Shown: positions 29,501 through 32,284 of the stretch, one piece after another
How positions within the stretch are numbered: the first letter of the stretch is position 1
Layout of the letters: every line of letters starts with the position of its first letter
Assembly: GCA_029556615.1 (NCBI GenBank)
Contig: JAKQDD010000106.1
Location: 1-35,079 of the forward strand
Direction of reading: 5' to 3'
Origin: Verrucomicrobiota bacterium
GTDB taxonomy: Bacteria; Verrucomicrobiota; Verrucomicrobiia; Limisphaerales; J093
Length of the DNA stretch: 35,079 bases
Translations under genes and position numbers: made by a program
Notes under the pieces: model-generated
Seen by the model: only the letters and a program-made list of their open reading frames with translations
Databases searched by the model: none
Told to the model about the DNA's origin: nothing

Positions 29501-30417
29501 CAGTGACGACGGCGACGCTGCGTGTCAGCGGCCAGGGCTCGCCCAACACGGCTCTCGAGTTCTACCTCGATGAGCCGACAACCCCGGTGGGCTACATGGG
29601 GCTCGGGGAAGACGCCGCCTTCAGCGCGGACATCGCGCTCGCCACCGGAGCCCACCAGATCTGGGTCGTCGCCACCGACGCCGCCGGCAACCGGTCCGCG
29701 GCGTCGAACATCCTGGAAGTCATCTCGACCGCCGATGTGACCGCCCCCGTCTCCCAGGTGATGACCACCGCCGTGCCCGGCCAACCGCAGCGCTCGCGCG
29801 TCGAGATCACCGTCGCCGATGACCAGAGCGCCGTGGCCGCCGTCTATGTCGCCTACGGCGATACCCTGAGCTGGCGCCTCTACACCGCGCCGTTCGAGAT
29901 CAGCAGGACGACGGAACTGACCGTCTGGCACTACGCCGTCGATGCCGCCGGCAACGCCGAGGCCTATCAGCAGACCGTCCTGCCGGCCCTCCCCGCCACA
30001 CCGCCCCGGCCGCCCGCCGCCCGCGGGTATGACACGCTGCCCGCCGCGTTCGATCCCACGCCTGCTGCCCCTGTCGCGACCGGCAGCGACACGCTCCCCG
30101 TTCACTACGACCCGATCCAGGGGTCCCCTGGTGCCGCGATTGGGAGTCAGACCGTGGCCAGCGCGGCTGTCGCGTCTTCGACCGCGACCCTGGTTGTGGA
30201 CCCCCCCCAGTCTGCAGCCTTCACCCTGTGGACCGCGGCCGTCCAGGATTTTGCGACAACCTCCGGCATCGGACAGAGCCGCCTTGGAGCGTGGTCGGTC
30301 CCGTGGTCGTCCATGTTCACGCGCCGTGCCGCCGACACCCTGAAGCCCGGCGCGGACGAACCGTGGGGGGCGAATGTCCTGGCGGGCGGGGAGTGCTGTT
30401 TACAGAAGAGTCTGTAG
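8512..30417 (+). CDS. Giant secreted multidomain protein (LEPR-XLL-type, PKD/CARDB/Ig/Fn3, coiled coil)
   Basis: About 7,301 residues from the GTG chosen here (GGGAG 11 nt upstream; in-frame alternatives GTG 8494/8500 or TTG 8392). LEVRVLLSA at residues 15-23 is an N-terminal LEPR-XLL-type export motif. Order by residue: acidic linker; Fn3-like (121-208); five units of about 193 aa (210-1172); PKD (1173-1258); two CARDB (to 1477); four Ig-like plus Fn3 pairs (to 2242); CARDB-like; PKD (2352-2438); four CARDB (to 2882); macroglobulin-like TDRPIYQRGTPVQF and further beta modules (to 4157); PKD (4158-4262), four CARDB and similar modules again (to 5748); helical and coiled-coil block (5749-6620); beta and Ig-like domains (to 7158); Pro/Ala-rich tail ending CCLQKSL. 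There is no LPXTG, PEP-CTERM or other sorting end. The frame is unbroken over 21.9 kb and contains few cysteines. Likely cell surface or matrix, with adhesion or scaffolding inferred from domain types only; no catalytic motif seen. Confidence 0.93.
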   Translation: MRRPGWQSWWSLEPLEVRVLLSAPELVCAPAPQPNPAIAHAEPEQGEIAETVMGDVSVTEPTAGADGLSYAASTPDLVPEGVALLEDDTGLPGDPIETGAEADPASAPRRSAGLAGGGEAPQVAGFEVLGFQDWAGVTWSTDELSTALLRWGLNSGAYTEESLDGVLSLDHRVRIEGLAPGTTFYGTLTVTDAGGHAATGPEFVFTTTSRRQTALVCGDVTALTDREQAVLAQLEAQPILEVTRVAAAGATHEDLRQYEWVVLTDYARGPPAADTQALVDDWTGVVMFADSGKALGGAWTSNTTSTSRRLVVQTDDPLVSDYGVGTQFEAQASGRIYGVHDLTGWEVVGVTYASYGTVLRRGGNWLFTYDPALLSNEGRVVVANLVRGMAGVTAPSSSIPAGHVALLLQDYDDPSQMTNRETALASELAARGLEVMVVPQSQRHLTDYTDAAFVVMAHKIGVPLVGFFERLMTGGTHGVLMADAAAALDVGVSGGTGDYWRLVVSDSSGFLDAYEIGSAFRVQSEGTAHHVDGIAGWTPIGYSRYGQDKTILIRDHGVVFTYDPSQLVGEGRVVFTQLVRSITGNESFPAMVPAGDVALLVADYEETPVLTSQEIGLRDRLIDMGYGVTVVPASGRFTTDYRQAALVAMTHTMGALLGGFFDRLMSGGTPVLLTANAVGALNVGVGGGTGDYWRLVVSDSSGFLDAYDVGSTFRMQSEGTAHHVDGIAGWTPIGYSRYGQDKTILIRDHGVVFTYDPSQLIGEGRVVFAGLVRALTGNESLTATVPEGEAALLISDYEATAVLTPQEAALRDRLVGLGYQVTLVPGSERFTTDYSRAAFVALAQSPGFALGGFLNGLADEGIGVALLYNAGEALGSNWYASGFLQLAVLSGEGFLSEYDVGTTLVMQTAGSSWRTTAVSLSGWTLLGATSTTSSSRTAFARDRGGLLAYDPVHLSPEGEVVFAKLIEHVSGKPVVRRVIPDGNAALVIKEYATAQILTPQEQALRDRLVAAGYTVTVVPYGLRALTDYRKAALVGFAEYGGFPTKVFLDRQIADQVRVLLINEAARLLGGTWSEGSVANSRQLVVTNSTAFLDRHPLNTKLIIQSAGTSWYAQNAATVPGWTVLGYSQNTYNPSVFIREAGGGAGVVLPYDLRYYTSEGDQVFDDALAWLDKEVGADAGADRTVSRTLPVTFDASGSWAANPIAAYEWDLDGDGEYDDAAGVTATRSWDTVGSYTVGLRVRDTAGVTATDSVTVLVKSNVDLVIDAVERAPWVYQEGDTVTFTITLRNAGLDTLADDFYVNYRIDGVHLASVAVRDAIPAGGTVQLTRTWSGQVGKASFEAIADHQGKVFETDETNNSRRHVLAQLDRADLVITALTWTPESFVEGETVVLNATVANMGTGGTSVVFAVSFTVDGYYLGRQLLAGLDAGASASVQRTWTAAAGTHTVRARADYYGVVTELDETNNTRSVVLPLVADLTPPQITRFTPGDQAVIGPSAPLAVSATDNVAVAAYRLEASRDGVGWTLIAEGAAGTAVWDTTGLAEGTWHLRATVSDAAGNQTAAIHQVVLDSTPPPAPVALTAASAELVVRLNWQASTAGDVIGYAVYRSTTAGTGHTLLADSVELATYADTSGVPGQPHYYVVRAVDRAGNRSPASAEVSGTPEADVTPPSLATFVPVDGTRIRELQRLSASAADNGGIVAFTFERSTDGLTWVLMQTGPKNNIDWDTRTVADGTWQVRVTVRDAAGNISSAVRSFVVDNTAPTPPVLTATGIQGAIRLQWTPSPESDVKSYTVLRSDTPGGPYHAIVVSGQGNSREDRGGVAGVTWYYVVTARDDLGNTSAYSNQAAAAALVDTTPPANLTLSVEAGTVLHRQIAIIGRATDNVGMLDYRLDYSMDGAVWQAIGTAADGKFVWDTLAVEDGTYTLRLTARDQAGNTASLTRSCEVINSLLPAPENLRSQIGEWSATLGWSPVQDDRFEGYRLYRRVDAGEFVLRAETASTVFVEHLLDPASAYAYQVSAVDRWGVEGARSAILEVQTRQQTSSPTSVTLGPPSGTRFSTTLVLTASGRDQVGIVAFRFQYSRDGVQWFDIGTDATPEGSRQAGWHGGVTWNSVGLDPGTLQVRVQAVNYGNVSATGSADYVCDVNGPEAPPELDVLNPRSGGQLDLSWSQPADTDVAGYRVYRAAVAGGPYTALSDLVTGLGYADITVANGTAYHYVVKAVDLAGNESPYSVEASAIATAEADLKVAAVRADPAAPPGQRICQLIARIENAAPAAATGWVSFYRHAGELRELLGQIQLAEPIPGGGGVDVSLAYTPLDLGWQTFLVEVTDVAPVDVAPANNQLAGQIRINESPTAPVMPAVELAWGQTLTVNGGSAWDADGVVRAWHWDFGDGAVADGALAAHAYRDLGVFTVTLTVTDNDGATGQSTFTVTVLESRPDLVLRDLAWTPEEPDEGQMVTITATIANEGVGATVMGFFATYYIDGQYAGYERMDVRLAPGETTEASFAWLGLPGVHTVEVRADDIQNNIAEIREDNNAAFAPMTTRQVFFPDLTVAGLTVTPTAADISSQESIRLAARVSNLGDAAAEGVWVALFLDGAFSARKQVAQLTPGAEATVTFDISPVSSGATAVVMADGPASGIVEANEANNTATIDLPAYALRHPDLTISSLDWTPKETEVANGAGLTLTAIVANTGTADVIRPFTVSFYVNGEFVGSREGSQLAVGGETTFTVRWPVKPGTHELRAVVDETGEVVEVSEANNQQTVLTEALDVFYADLTIGEVRWLPLPTEITYGDTLTLMVDVTNNSLVSTYGPFWVSLFLDGRLVDSLEVPVLNGLTTTAVPLGYEVHAVGPHDIAVRVDSRGAILEASESNNVYALTTSIADSFVFDFDVDGQDPTLEGLPPMYVSRETMHLSAAIAMASGLDLSGDDADGFVTVRIGGVPVIDHQPMSYNPRTRDFEYTVPLPGYVEAHGTGTYMVEVTATDGLIERTVAFPVIVIEEVIFTLETDRPIYQRGTPVQFSGDVLTLSGKPLANQTVELLVAKGEFDDMNASHLFMAAMLNEMMKGLYGVETGVRVETFSVMTNDDGHFTATWMPRWNDGGYFTANTLLLSSRVIGTIGKCQFEILGLAADPAELTVAVGKNTVYQRDITFSNLGDNVLTGFDVELLDLSHSGKVKLTMDTSKVTSNLHPGGRVTVSLRFEIAEDAPDTAGCLVTARTAEGAMVTSMLNLQLRPAVPVLRFEPETLAIALHPGETRTTQVKVTNVGLGTMRGMALVDPAILPWVDVAGLSAIELAPGAEAVFEVAIRPPEDCALGVYADRVGIRNGTSAYLPIQVEVTSANRGSVAIVVFNDAGETVPGADIRLTAREPHVVLAYTGESYKYFPQHFLTTDAEGRATLTDAEVGEYDFVILAPAHERFSGVLRVQPFREAAILDFTLTLVPVLYEWKVTPTTITDEYDIVLNLTFAARIPTPTVVFVPPWVAVPQQVGAAYTDWFVLINPSAVELHDVRVTVKNAPGITVVGDGYLGTLAPQSTVIVEYRVAPGNYSYLSEPDPPGMLEVFNVAGSYVAFNSATLLAYEAQLGHGTGVNLDLVNPSERKVTLWFQEEYSEVALPAAEGEGGDGPELPPPAELGGGEQDEGVTEVVSLRIPQKAALEREAFDCTLELTNGYARKSMDNLVITLRVEDAQGRDVTSQFYTVGPEVTGLSDVDGGDSLAPLSEVAAYWQLIPGEGLGGTTLDGQKYYVRAFWTYFVNGRLVQTQTEAAEITIHPQPKLLLHYFIAKEVRAYQPFKLGLVVENIGDGIARNLRIESGQPEIVENESGLLIDFNIVAVSFGGSQGETFKLVLGDVQPHSTVSGYWLLNCNLDGSFQNFTAEMTHRLYKGIELNPLIAAIDTQLIVMDSVVLDPAKPDETYSLIDQDADGFPDYFINLATGLHLPLTVPSSVTVTRPATVENKTLALSVPKTPGYIVVITPDQHPDWNVTRVERTVPGEDPFVLGIENCWKQNGNLYFIDEGGGDYLVDYRSGFAVQSVEFTPAAVYAVSPEDSPIFFQTGIKPDLDDVVYLRARVFNQGIMFESARLDFFDVNAAGEETLIASTLVEAHPFWYSGVPGKRFGFLFGPVVTWTPTTSGARTLIARLATDSAQPQAQVAVTVNATPVAAAGHDFTGTVGVPILFDGSGSSDADGFIRNYAWDFGEADAYSYQDPEGIWYWIQEATLWGSGQTATYTYTKAGTYHVTLHVTDDNGDEGTDTLLVTIRETRPDLIIESLTLDPAQPQEGQTVAVTALLANRGVLAATAPFYVSLYVDDQYHATVKVTETLAAGATRAIPFSWPVVLGNHRLTAIADDIEDRIVESAEDNNAKSVLVYPEQVNFPDLVIDQLSWSEGTAAVTLGWGQPTTLNALIANRGAAAAGGFSVSFYVDGEFLSRAIVPGLLAQAGSNTIEVAAPYVPTAGDHLVSVLVDGPIRHVLETHENNNSARLQLPTVRIAYADLQVAAIGINPESGRVADTATLEVRAQVTNTGGTSVFTPVEVAIYIDGAFRGRRVIESLAAGGSEWVSIDWTATAGDHDLRATVDPENVIVEANESNNTTDRPAVPVTILYPDLLISDLRWVPGAPQYADSVQFRITVANRGEAPTQGPFVTTLTIGNQTPIRITHSDRLPPGAAAVLSASWQAFADTTEPIAVTAAADVASLVESDETNNTATATLVLRHGLAVAASSQYAGYLVGSDAVLRAVVSRSDALDTPLGSAGGLAVAYQLRNDAGQVVASGPMTYNSVAQLWLATVPAPQLSAGYYTAVVTAVGALGTFTDTAEFAVVEDFIITLATNREEYGAQENILFKGQAQTTQGVLIRGLPVTIQISGAVEATLTGVLQGNGQYNVIWSSGGQGGLYQATASLEVGGVTRTATTTFEVQGLAITPYPAVLQIPQGGQAQLEFNLRNAGTDRQTLINVSVAALPDLPGLSAGVGVQSSFDLTHQGDSRTVTLTVGTGLETPTGLLTFQLVVDSAESAPIRVPVKVTVIEAAPAYTIWSLDNPADPLSIEMAMYAGTSLSRALRVTNSGSATMTGLTLSSPHLPWLGVGTGNLPAALAPGESGSLTVYFQPPRTLAKGSYTDSLVLSSNAGQLTVHIAAEITTAATGALSLAVLNAHAQPLSDVRVTLRFQQSLGVLMELLEDADAAGVPGTSILAATDGQGRVAFAELPVGTYYLALESEYYAPTTSTIDVKPTWDTPQSLTFIMPDRPWRFEWDYAAARPWTAEEIDSGWSLLADATANPACVASYNPAYTEAAIQMDQPGQAIVLNAAALTGTIPLSLLVRNASTGLSLQNVTARVEGFPTGAVLLGGAGSPQAWFGDMGPRETLTLAFSVAGTAFEAGAAPQVIRGALVIEGEVVDASGAVQRVSNRHYLQVVVPPNAPAGWSEVPGLRDALSRQIRMRGALSGDEILVDVLFYEYLRSQIHHSPSPLPELPDVQESSWVTVDVGQTSGVEGEPITVTVEVHNRSETDSLENLEVELVLLTAPAEDTDGGTGTGTAFFGQSGQLIPIMTAEGTEAVIARGRIPVTTYFDVEKEIVPPSEVLPGETVVATFKLTPKKGTSRIAEGQFYLSVSVRYTIAGFRTDVLTRDKPVRVEPVPKLYVSYGIRPTGEPGKNWYDLTITVTNLGGTEAQPMTARDVRVVTNGTREGVVILGEDAIELGDIATGETRSGHMTVRAVNQSEIVASIIPTVEVAGGAAGVRWRPFGVEVEHGGVGLEDLLAKIYEIEDLLLGDGTEANPGKLESDEDIVANAMYETIWLAHESAGLKGLLDFTDYVNQSVRNIMGTFSKVREYADMARKWTETLLDEDALWDKVKNAFAEETKKLLMGYTESLLVSGMEEDRAAIQKMVADQKLQLGKAEAELVVVTARDDVLQAFLAGLDDPTFKEALIADITAAEAGLSGESAGLYAAQAAFYAETDPDVAFLFEELAGLASQDPIGEFDSARLDSAMAAVRERFTGEADSVASRRQSLEATVEQLNKSIASLEHYLEELEAAIEERKERFQKLVADIEEVIENSDEVVEWLAGKVQGAIEEAQHTLSEKAKELIKELSGWNALVDTVEQGVDDFKEAVQDKVEEFVAAPYVDQLAQIEERIGELELEQNAKTADVAILQTEIGLLQQRAGALQAILAQAPGDPVASSQLGAIQSAVAALQSAMADRNGRLGEILVELADLRADQQEIQTQIDEQLAAIEKLKELSSEGIQLVQDIREEEKTADKVLKGVEWMVSTVSKTWDEFYASHQNEVQQHLYNLQKARMPDLGRGGITAKDVMEQGAKLTGTIELFQEAVAIAMWDIGASLPDSPAFKNLMRVAANARSMNYAQAMTYITDFWRLACQPRMVNEQELYEKFYLELLIGEEERTQARHELVESWPVDASLDDAKEAIEQDLEDAIEYLSSLGAEPPAYFPVAALYEYLEMLAQRIEDTTYTWGIPGRHMMPMVWFTFGNTDDPQERDFGTISYPLGSLYDPMHELVVAEAMGWDSVADMWRIWQLKFAVGLMGNAGAALAGSPVGQFLTLPYQMLDPLVSSYAQLIVDRNAFVRRIMTDQLGLLFVLNSGEIMATRRLALDLENSFKWLSENPIVDPPMPVVIESVQTPDIVLDPGEYFGESTGALTVRNDAGFTVQTTAEIWVSYEDQQLAVFRSAPMEISAGETEVLTFDYQMIRSLTAGLEGFDVLAYLYVVDPATLNEELLGPAYGHFYVGTADDLALLQQQDFRRLLAGVSGAAAAVHETEFTVAPDTHSVTFHFLRSEGANLRLHIRDAGTGHVGWTADATLEATIPGATITTLSDSHFLVTLLNPEAGTLSVSVADDGTAEGALYTVTALRTPLFEALLVPTADTVVVSGPGPDLTLIAPLQEASGQRAIQGVEGHVASAPTDGQGHTLPADAFAFDAGTGVIPAGDFIDLTIRVRAPAGQPDGTYTGTIVVRGIDAVSGEALEATLTVTVILDTVAPATPVLDAVTNPVTTATLRVSGQGSPNTALEFYLDEPTTPVGYMGLGEDAAFSADIALATGAHQIWVVATDAAGNRSAASNILEVISTADVTAPVSQVMTTAVPGQPQRSRVEITVADDQSAVAAVYVAYGDTLSWRLYTAPFEISRTTELTVWHYAVDAAGNAEAYQQTVLPALPATPPRPPAARGYDTLPAAFDPTPAAPVATGSDTLPVHYDPIQGSPGAAIGSQTVASAAVASSTATLVVDPPQSAAFTLWTAAVQDFATTSGIGQSRLGAWSVPWSSMFTRRAADTLKPGADEPWGANVLAGGECCLQKSL
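9139..12027 (+). repeat. Five tandem units of about 193 aa inside the giant gene
   Basis: Unit starts (using the [IV]P-x-G-x-AL signature) fall at 9706, 10285, 10864 and 11446, giving periods of 579, 579 and 582 nt. A more diverged first unit begins near 9139. Each unit has a strand (ALLVADY), a helix (LTxxExALRDRL), a strand (VTVVP), then TDYxxAAxVA and VLLxxxA. This looks like an alpha/beta amidotransferase-like half, followed by a beta-rich half ending in FTYDPSQL...EGRVVF. I recognise no named family. Confidence 0.85.
15565..25755 (+). repeat. Colinear block duplication (about 1,700 residues) inside the giant gene
   Basis: PKD, four CARDB, macroglobulin-like strand, non-anchored beta domains, carboxypeptidase-regulatory-like domain and a PKLLLHYF/PKLYVSYG domain occur in the same order twice, from about 15565 and again from about 20983. 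Matching landmarks: TDRPIYQRG (about 17529) with TNREEYGAQ (about 22987); VTNVGLGTMRGM with VTNSGSATMTGL; GSVAIVVFNDAG (about 18538) with GALSLAVLNAHA (about 23930); PVLYEWKV with PWRFEWDY; NLVITLRV with NLEVELVL. Offsets stay at 5.37-5.58 kb. The first block alone has an extra DQDADGFPDYF-type segment (about 20220-20980). Confidence 0.75.
25756..28370 (+). other. Helical and coiled-coil block of the giant protein
   Basis: About 870 residues of predicted alpha-helix within an otherwise beta-domain protein. Heptad-like, Glu/Lys/Gln-rich stretches run from about 26500 to 27270 (for example LEHYLEELEAAIEERKERF and IGELELEQNAKTADVAILQ). They are flanked by helices with aromatic and small residues (VGLMGNAGAALAGSPVGQF near 28115) that are not clearly membrane spans. 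It may form a rod or an oligomerisation hub, or a packaged effector; I recognise no family. Confidence 0.7.
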
Positions 30418-30455
30418 GATCAGTGCCACAATGCCCATCACCCGCCCTCCGGGCA

Positions 30456-30482
30456 CCCTCTCCCCATCGGATGGGGAGAGGG
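30456..30482. terminator. Strong palindrome between the giant gene and the next gene
   Basis: ccctctccccatc (30456-30468) and gatggggagaggg (30470-30482) form a perfect 13-bp inverted repeat around one base. In RNA this is an 11-bp stem with a TCGGA loop. It begins 39 bp after the giant gene's stop and has no T-tract. It may be a transcriptional barrier, an mRNA-end stabiliser or a REP-type repeat. Confidence 0.5.
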
Positions 30483-30526
30483 GTGGGGTGAGGGGTCAGT
30501 GTCACCTATCCTGTGGACTGCACAGT

Positions 30527-31738
30527 ATGAGTATGAAACTCGAGTTGCTCTTCGTCGGATCGCTCGCGGCCGCGCTGATCGCCCAGGCCGCCGGCGATGT
30601 CCGCGTCCACGTGGTCGATATGGCAGGCCAACCGGTCGCCGGCGCCAGCGGCGCCCGGGTCACCCTCCGTGGCACGGACGCCGCCGGACCGCAATCGTTC
30701 GCCTCCCGCATCCCTGATGCATCGGGCCAGACGACGTTCACCGGCCCGGAGATCCAGGCCGTGATCCAGGGCGCCTTCGGGTTCGTCATCGAGACCGCGA
30801 TCGGCAGCGGCGAGGTGCGCGCCCTGCTGTACGATCCCTTCGGTAGCTCCGGTTCCCTCATCGCGTACGATGCCGCGCGCCAGTTCGAGTTCGCCGTGCC
30901 CACCCCGCGCTCCGGCAGGGCCGCGCCCGGCATCGTGTGGCAAGGGACAACCTCGCAGCTCGAATTCAGCATCGACCTCGGGAACCGCAGCACCGCGGAC
31001 TTCTGGGTGCTCCGCGCCATCTGGCAGCGGAAGGCCCCGGCCCCCAACTGGTTCGGGCCTGCCTATGGACTGATCCCGCGGCTTCCCCGCCAATGGCTCC
31101 TCGATCACGCCTACGGGATCGAGGAAACCGGCATGACCGCGGGCGCCGCCGGAACGCTCCGACTCCGGCGCGGCGATTACGACGAATCGTTCCCGGCGCG
31201 GAAAGCCAATGTGACCGGCGCGGCCGACGACGGCTATGAGCTGTACCTCGTTAACAGTGTGTGGAACCAGGACTTGACCGGAACCTACGATCCTGCGCGC
31301 CAGGTGTGCGCGTTCGTGTTCGATCCCACCACGGTGTTCGCGGATTCCCAGGCGCCCGCCTGGGACGGCGCGGCTCTCAAGGATGGCGTGCCCTATTTCG
31401 TCACCCTGCAGGCTGAAGCTTGGATCTGGCATGAGGCAGGAGTGGAAGGGGGCGTGGCCGTGGATTGGGGGAGCGGCGCGGCGGCCAGCGTCTTTCACCC
31501 GGTCCGCATCAACGATCAAGCGGTCCGGTTGCTGAGCCTCACGCCTGCGACCGGTGTCATGCTGCTGGAAGTCCAGGGGAACGCGAACCTGCCGTACACG
31601 CTCGAGTTCACGAGCACCCTGGGCGCCCCTGGCGGCTGGGGATCCCTCGTGCCAACGCAGGTCACCACCTCGCCGTTCATCCTGGTGGACCCGGACCCGG
31701 CCGGACCCGCGCGCGTTTATCGGGTGCGGCAGCCGTAA
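30527..31738 (+). CDS. Secreted protein of unknown function downstream of the giant gene
   Basis: About 403 residues from ATG 30527 (or 401 from ATG 30533). Extending the frame back to 30374 would overlap the giant gene and lose the signal peptide. MKLELLFVGSLAAALIAQAAG is a good signal peptide. Residues about 22-75 (DVRVHVVDMAGQPVAGASG...GQTTF) resemble a carboxypeptidase-regulatory or CNA-B-like beta domain, similar in style to modules in the giant protein. The middle (WQRKAPAPNWFGPAYG, DYDESFPARKANVTG) is not recognised. The last 70 residues (MLLEVQGNANLPYTLEFTS...VYRVRQP) have the pattern of a small C-terminal beta domain common in secreted Verrucomicrobiota proteins. It may be co-transcribed with the giant gene (109-bp gap holding a palindrome) and could be its partner; that is inference. 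No Shine-Dalgarno is evident. Confidence 0.8.
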   Translation: MSMKLELLFVGSLAAALIAQAAGDVRVHVVDMAGQPVAGASGARVTLRGTDAAGPQSFASRIPDASGQTTFTGPEIQAVIQGAFGFVIETAIGSGEVRALLYDPFGSSGSLIAYDAARQFEFAVPTPRSGRAAPGIVWQGTTSQLEFSIDLGNRSTADFWVLRAIWQRKAPAPNWFGPAYGLIPRLPRQWLLDHAYGIEETGMTAGAAGTLRLRRGDYDESFPARKANVTGAADDGYELYLVNSVWNQDLTGTYDPARQVCAFVFDPTTVFADSQAPAWDGAALKDGVPYFVTLQAEAWIWHEAGVEGGVAVDWGSGAAASVFHPVRINDQAVRLLSLTPATGVMLLEVQGNANLPYTLEFTSTLGAPGGWGSLVPTQVTTSPFILVDPDPAGPARVYRVRQP

Positions 31739-31933
31739 GGGCCGCGGCGCGGGCGCCAGGCGCTTTTCCGACCCGAAAGCGGCAGAGGACAGCCGCACTC
31801 CAAGACGGGACCACGCGAGCACGGACGACGGGACCACCGCAGAGACACGATGGCCGCAGAGACACGACACTATAATCTCCGCGTTCTTCGTGCCTCTGTG
31901 GTTGACCAGCCGAAAACGGCAGAGGACAGCCGC

Positions 31934-32110
31934 TAGCGAGGCGCACCTCAGACCTAACGAAGTCCGCGATCCCATGAAGCCTTCCTGCCTTTTCGGACCC
32001 TCTCTCCCGCGCCTCGCTAATGTAGAGTCCTCGACGGAAGGAGGGAAGGCCTGGAACCGGACCGGACAGAACTTGACCTGTTGACCCCATATTCCACAAG
32101 TCGAGGACTC
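31934..32110 (+). repeat. Composite repeat (about 177 bp), copy b
   Basis: Same structure as 4173-4351. TAGCGAGGCGC (31934-31944) and GCGCCTCGCTA (32009-32019) bound the first module. GAGTCCTCGAC (32025-32035) and GTCGAGGACTC (32100-32110) bound the second. Here the outer palindrome extends to 13 bp (TAGAGTCCTCGAC with GTCGAGGACTCTA, 32023-32112). The 30-nt core at 32070-32099 is identical to the other two copies, while the left part of the module is much more diverged. Confidence 0.75.
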
Positions 32111-32112
32111 TA

Positions 32113-32163
32113 GACGCTATCGCGCGGATCGAGGGCCGCGGCGCGGGCGATGCACTGTCGCAC
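32113..32163. repeat. Dispersed repeat, copy 2 (partner at 207-256)
   Basis: Begins gacgctatcgcgcggatcg, two bases after the composite repeat ends, and runs to gcactgtcgcac. See 207-256 for the other copy, which is arranged in the opposite order relative to the 85-bp element. Confidence 0.6.
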
Positions 32164-32242
32164 CGACGTACCGGCGTACCGGCGCTTTCCTCCCGCGTCC
32201 CGCCGCGGTCAGCGCCCGCGGCTACAGCGTTCTCCCGTCTCC

Positions 32243-32266
32243 TTTCAGCATTTCAGTATTTCAGCT
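32243..32266. repeat. Three 8-bp tandem units (tttcagNN)
   Basis: tttcagca, tttcagta, tttcagct in tandem in an unusually AT-rich patch 19 bp beyond the 3' end of the isomerase-like gene. On the minus strand it would lie in that gene's 3' mRNA trailer (ctgaaa repeats). Confidence 0.6.
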
Positions 32267-32284
32267 TTTCTTCCGTCGTCTCTG

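Larger units (their letters stand above)
31739..32284. other. Repeat-filled convergent intergenic region
   Basis: No gene seen between two convergent genes. In order: a degenerate gcgccaggcgctttt palindrome (about 31754); a cggcagaggacagccg motif (about 31783 and 31915); an imperfect 14-bp inverted repeat (31854-31867 with 31888-31901, built on gcagagacacga) that could act as a bidirectional terminator; the composite repeat (31934-32110); a dispersed repeat (32113-32163); and a short 8-bp tandem repeat (32243-32266). Confidence 0.6.

Noticed and set aside
30374..30526. Upstream extension of the secreted protein to 30374
   Set aside because: It would overlap the giant gene, be encoded by the palindrome, and bury the signal peptide that starts at ATG 30527 or 30533.
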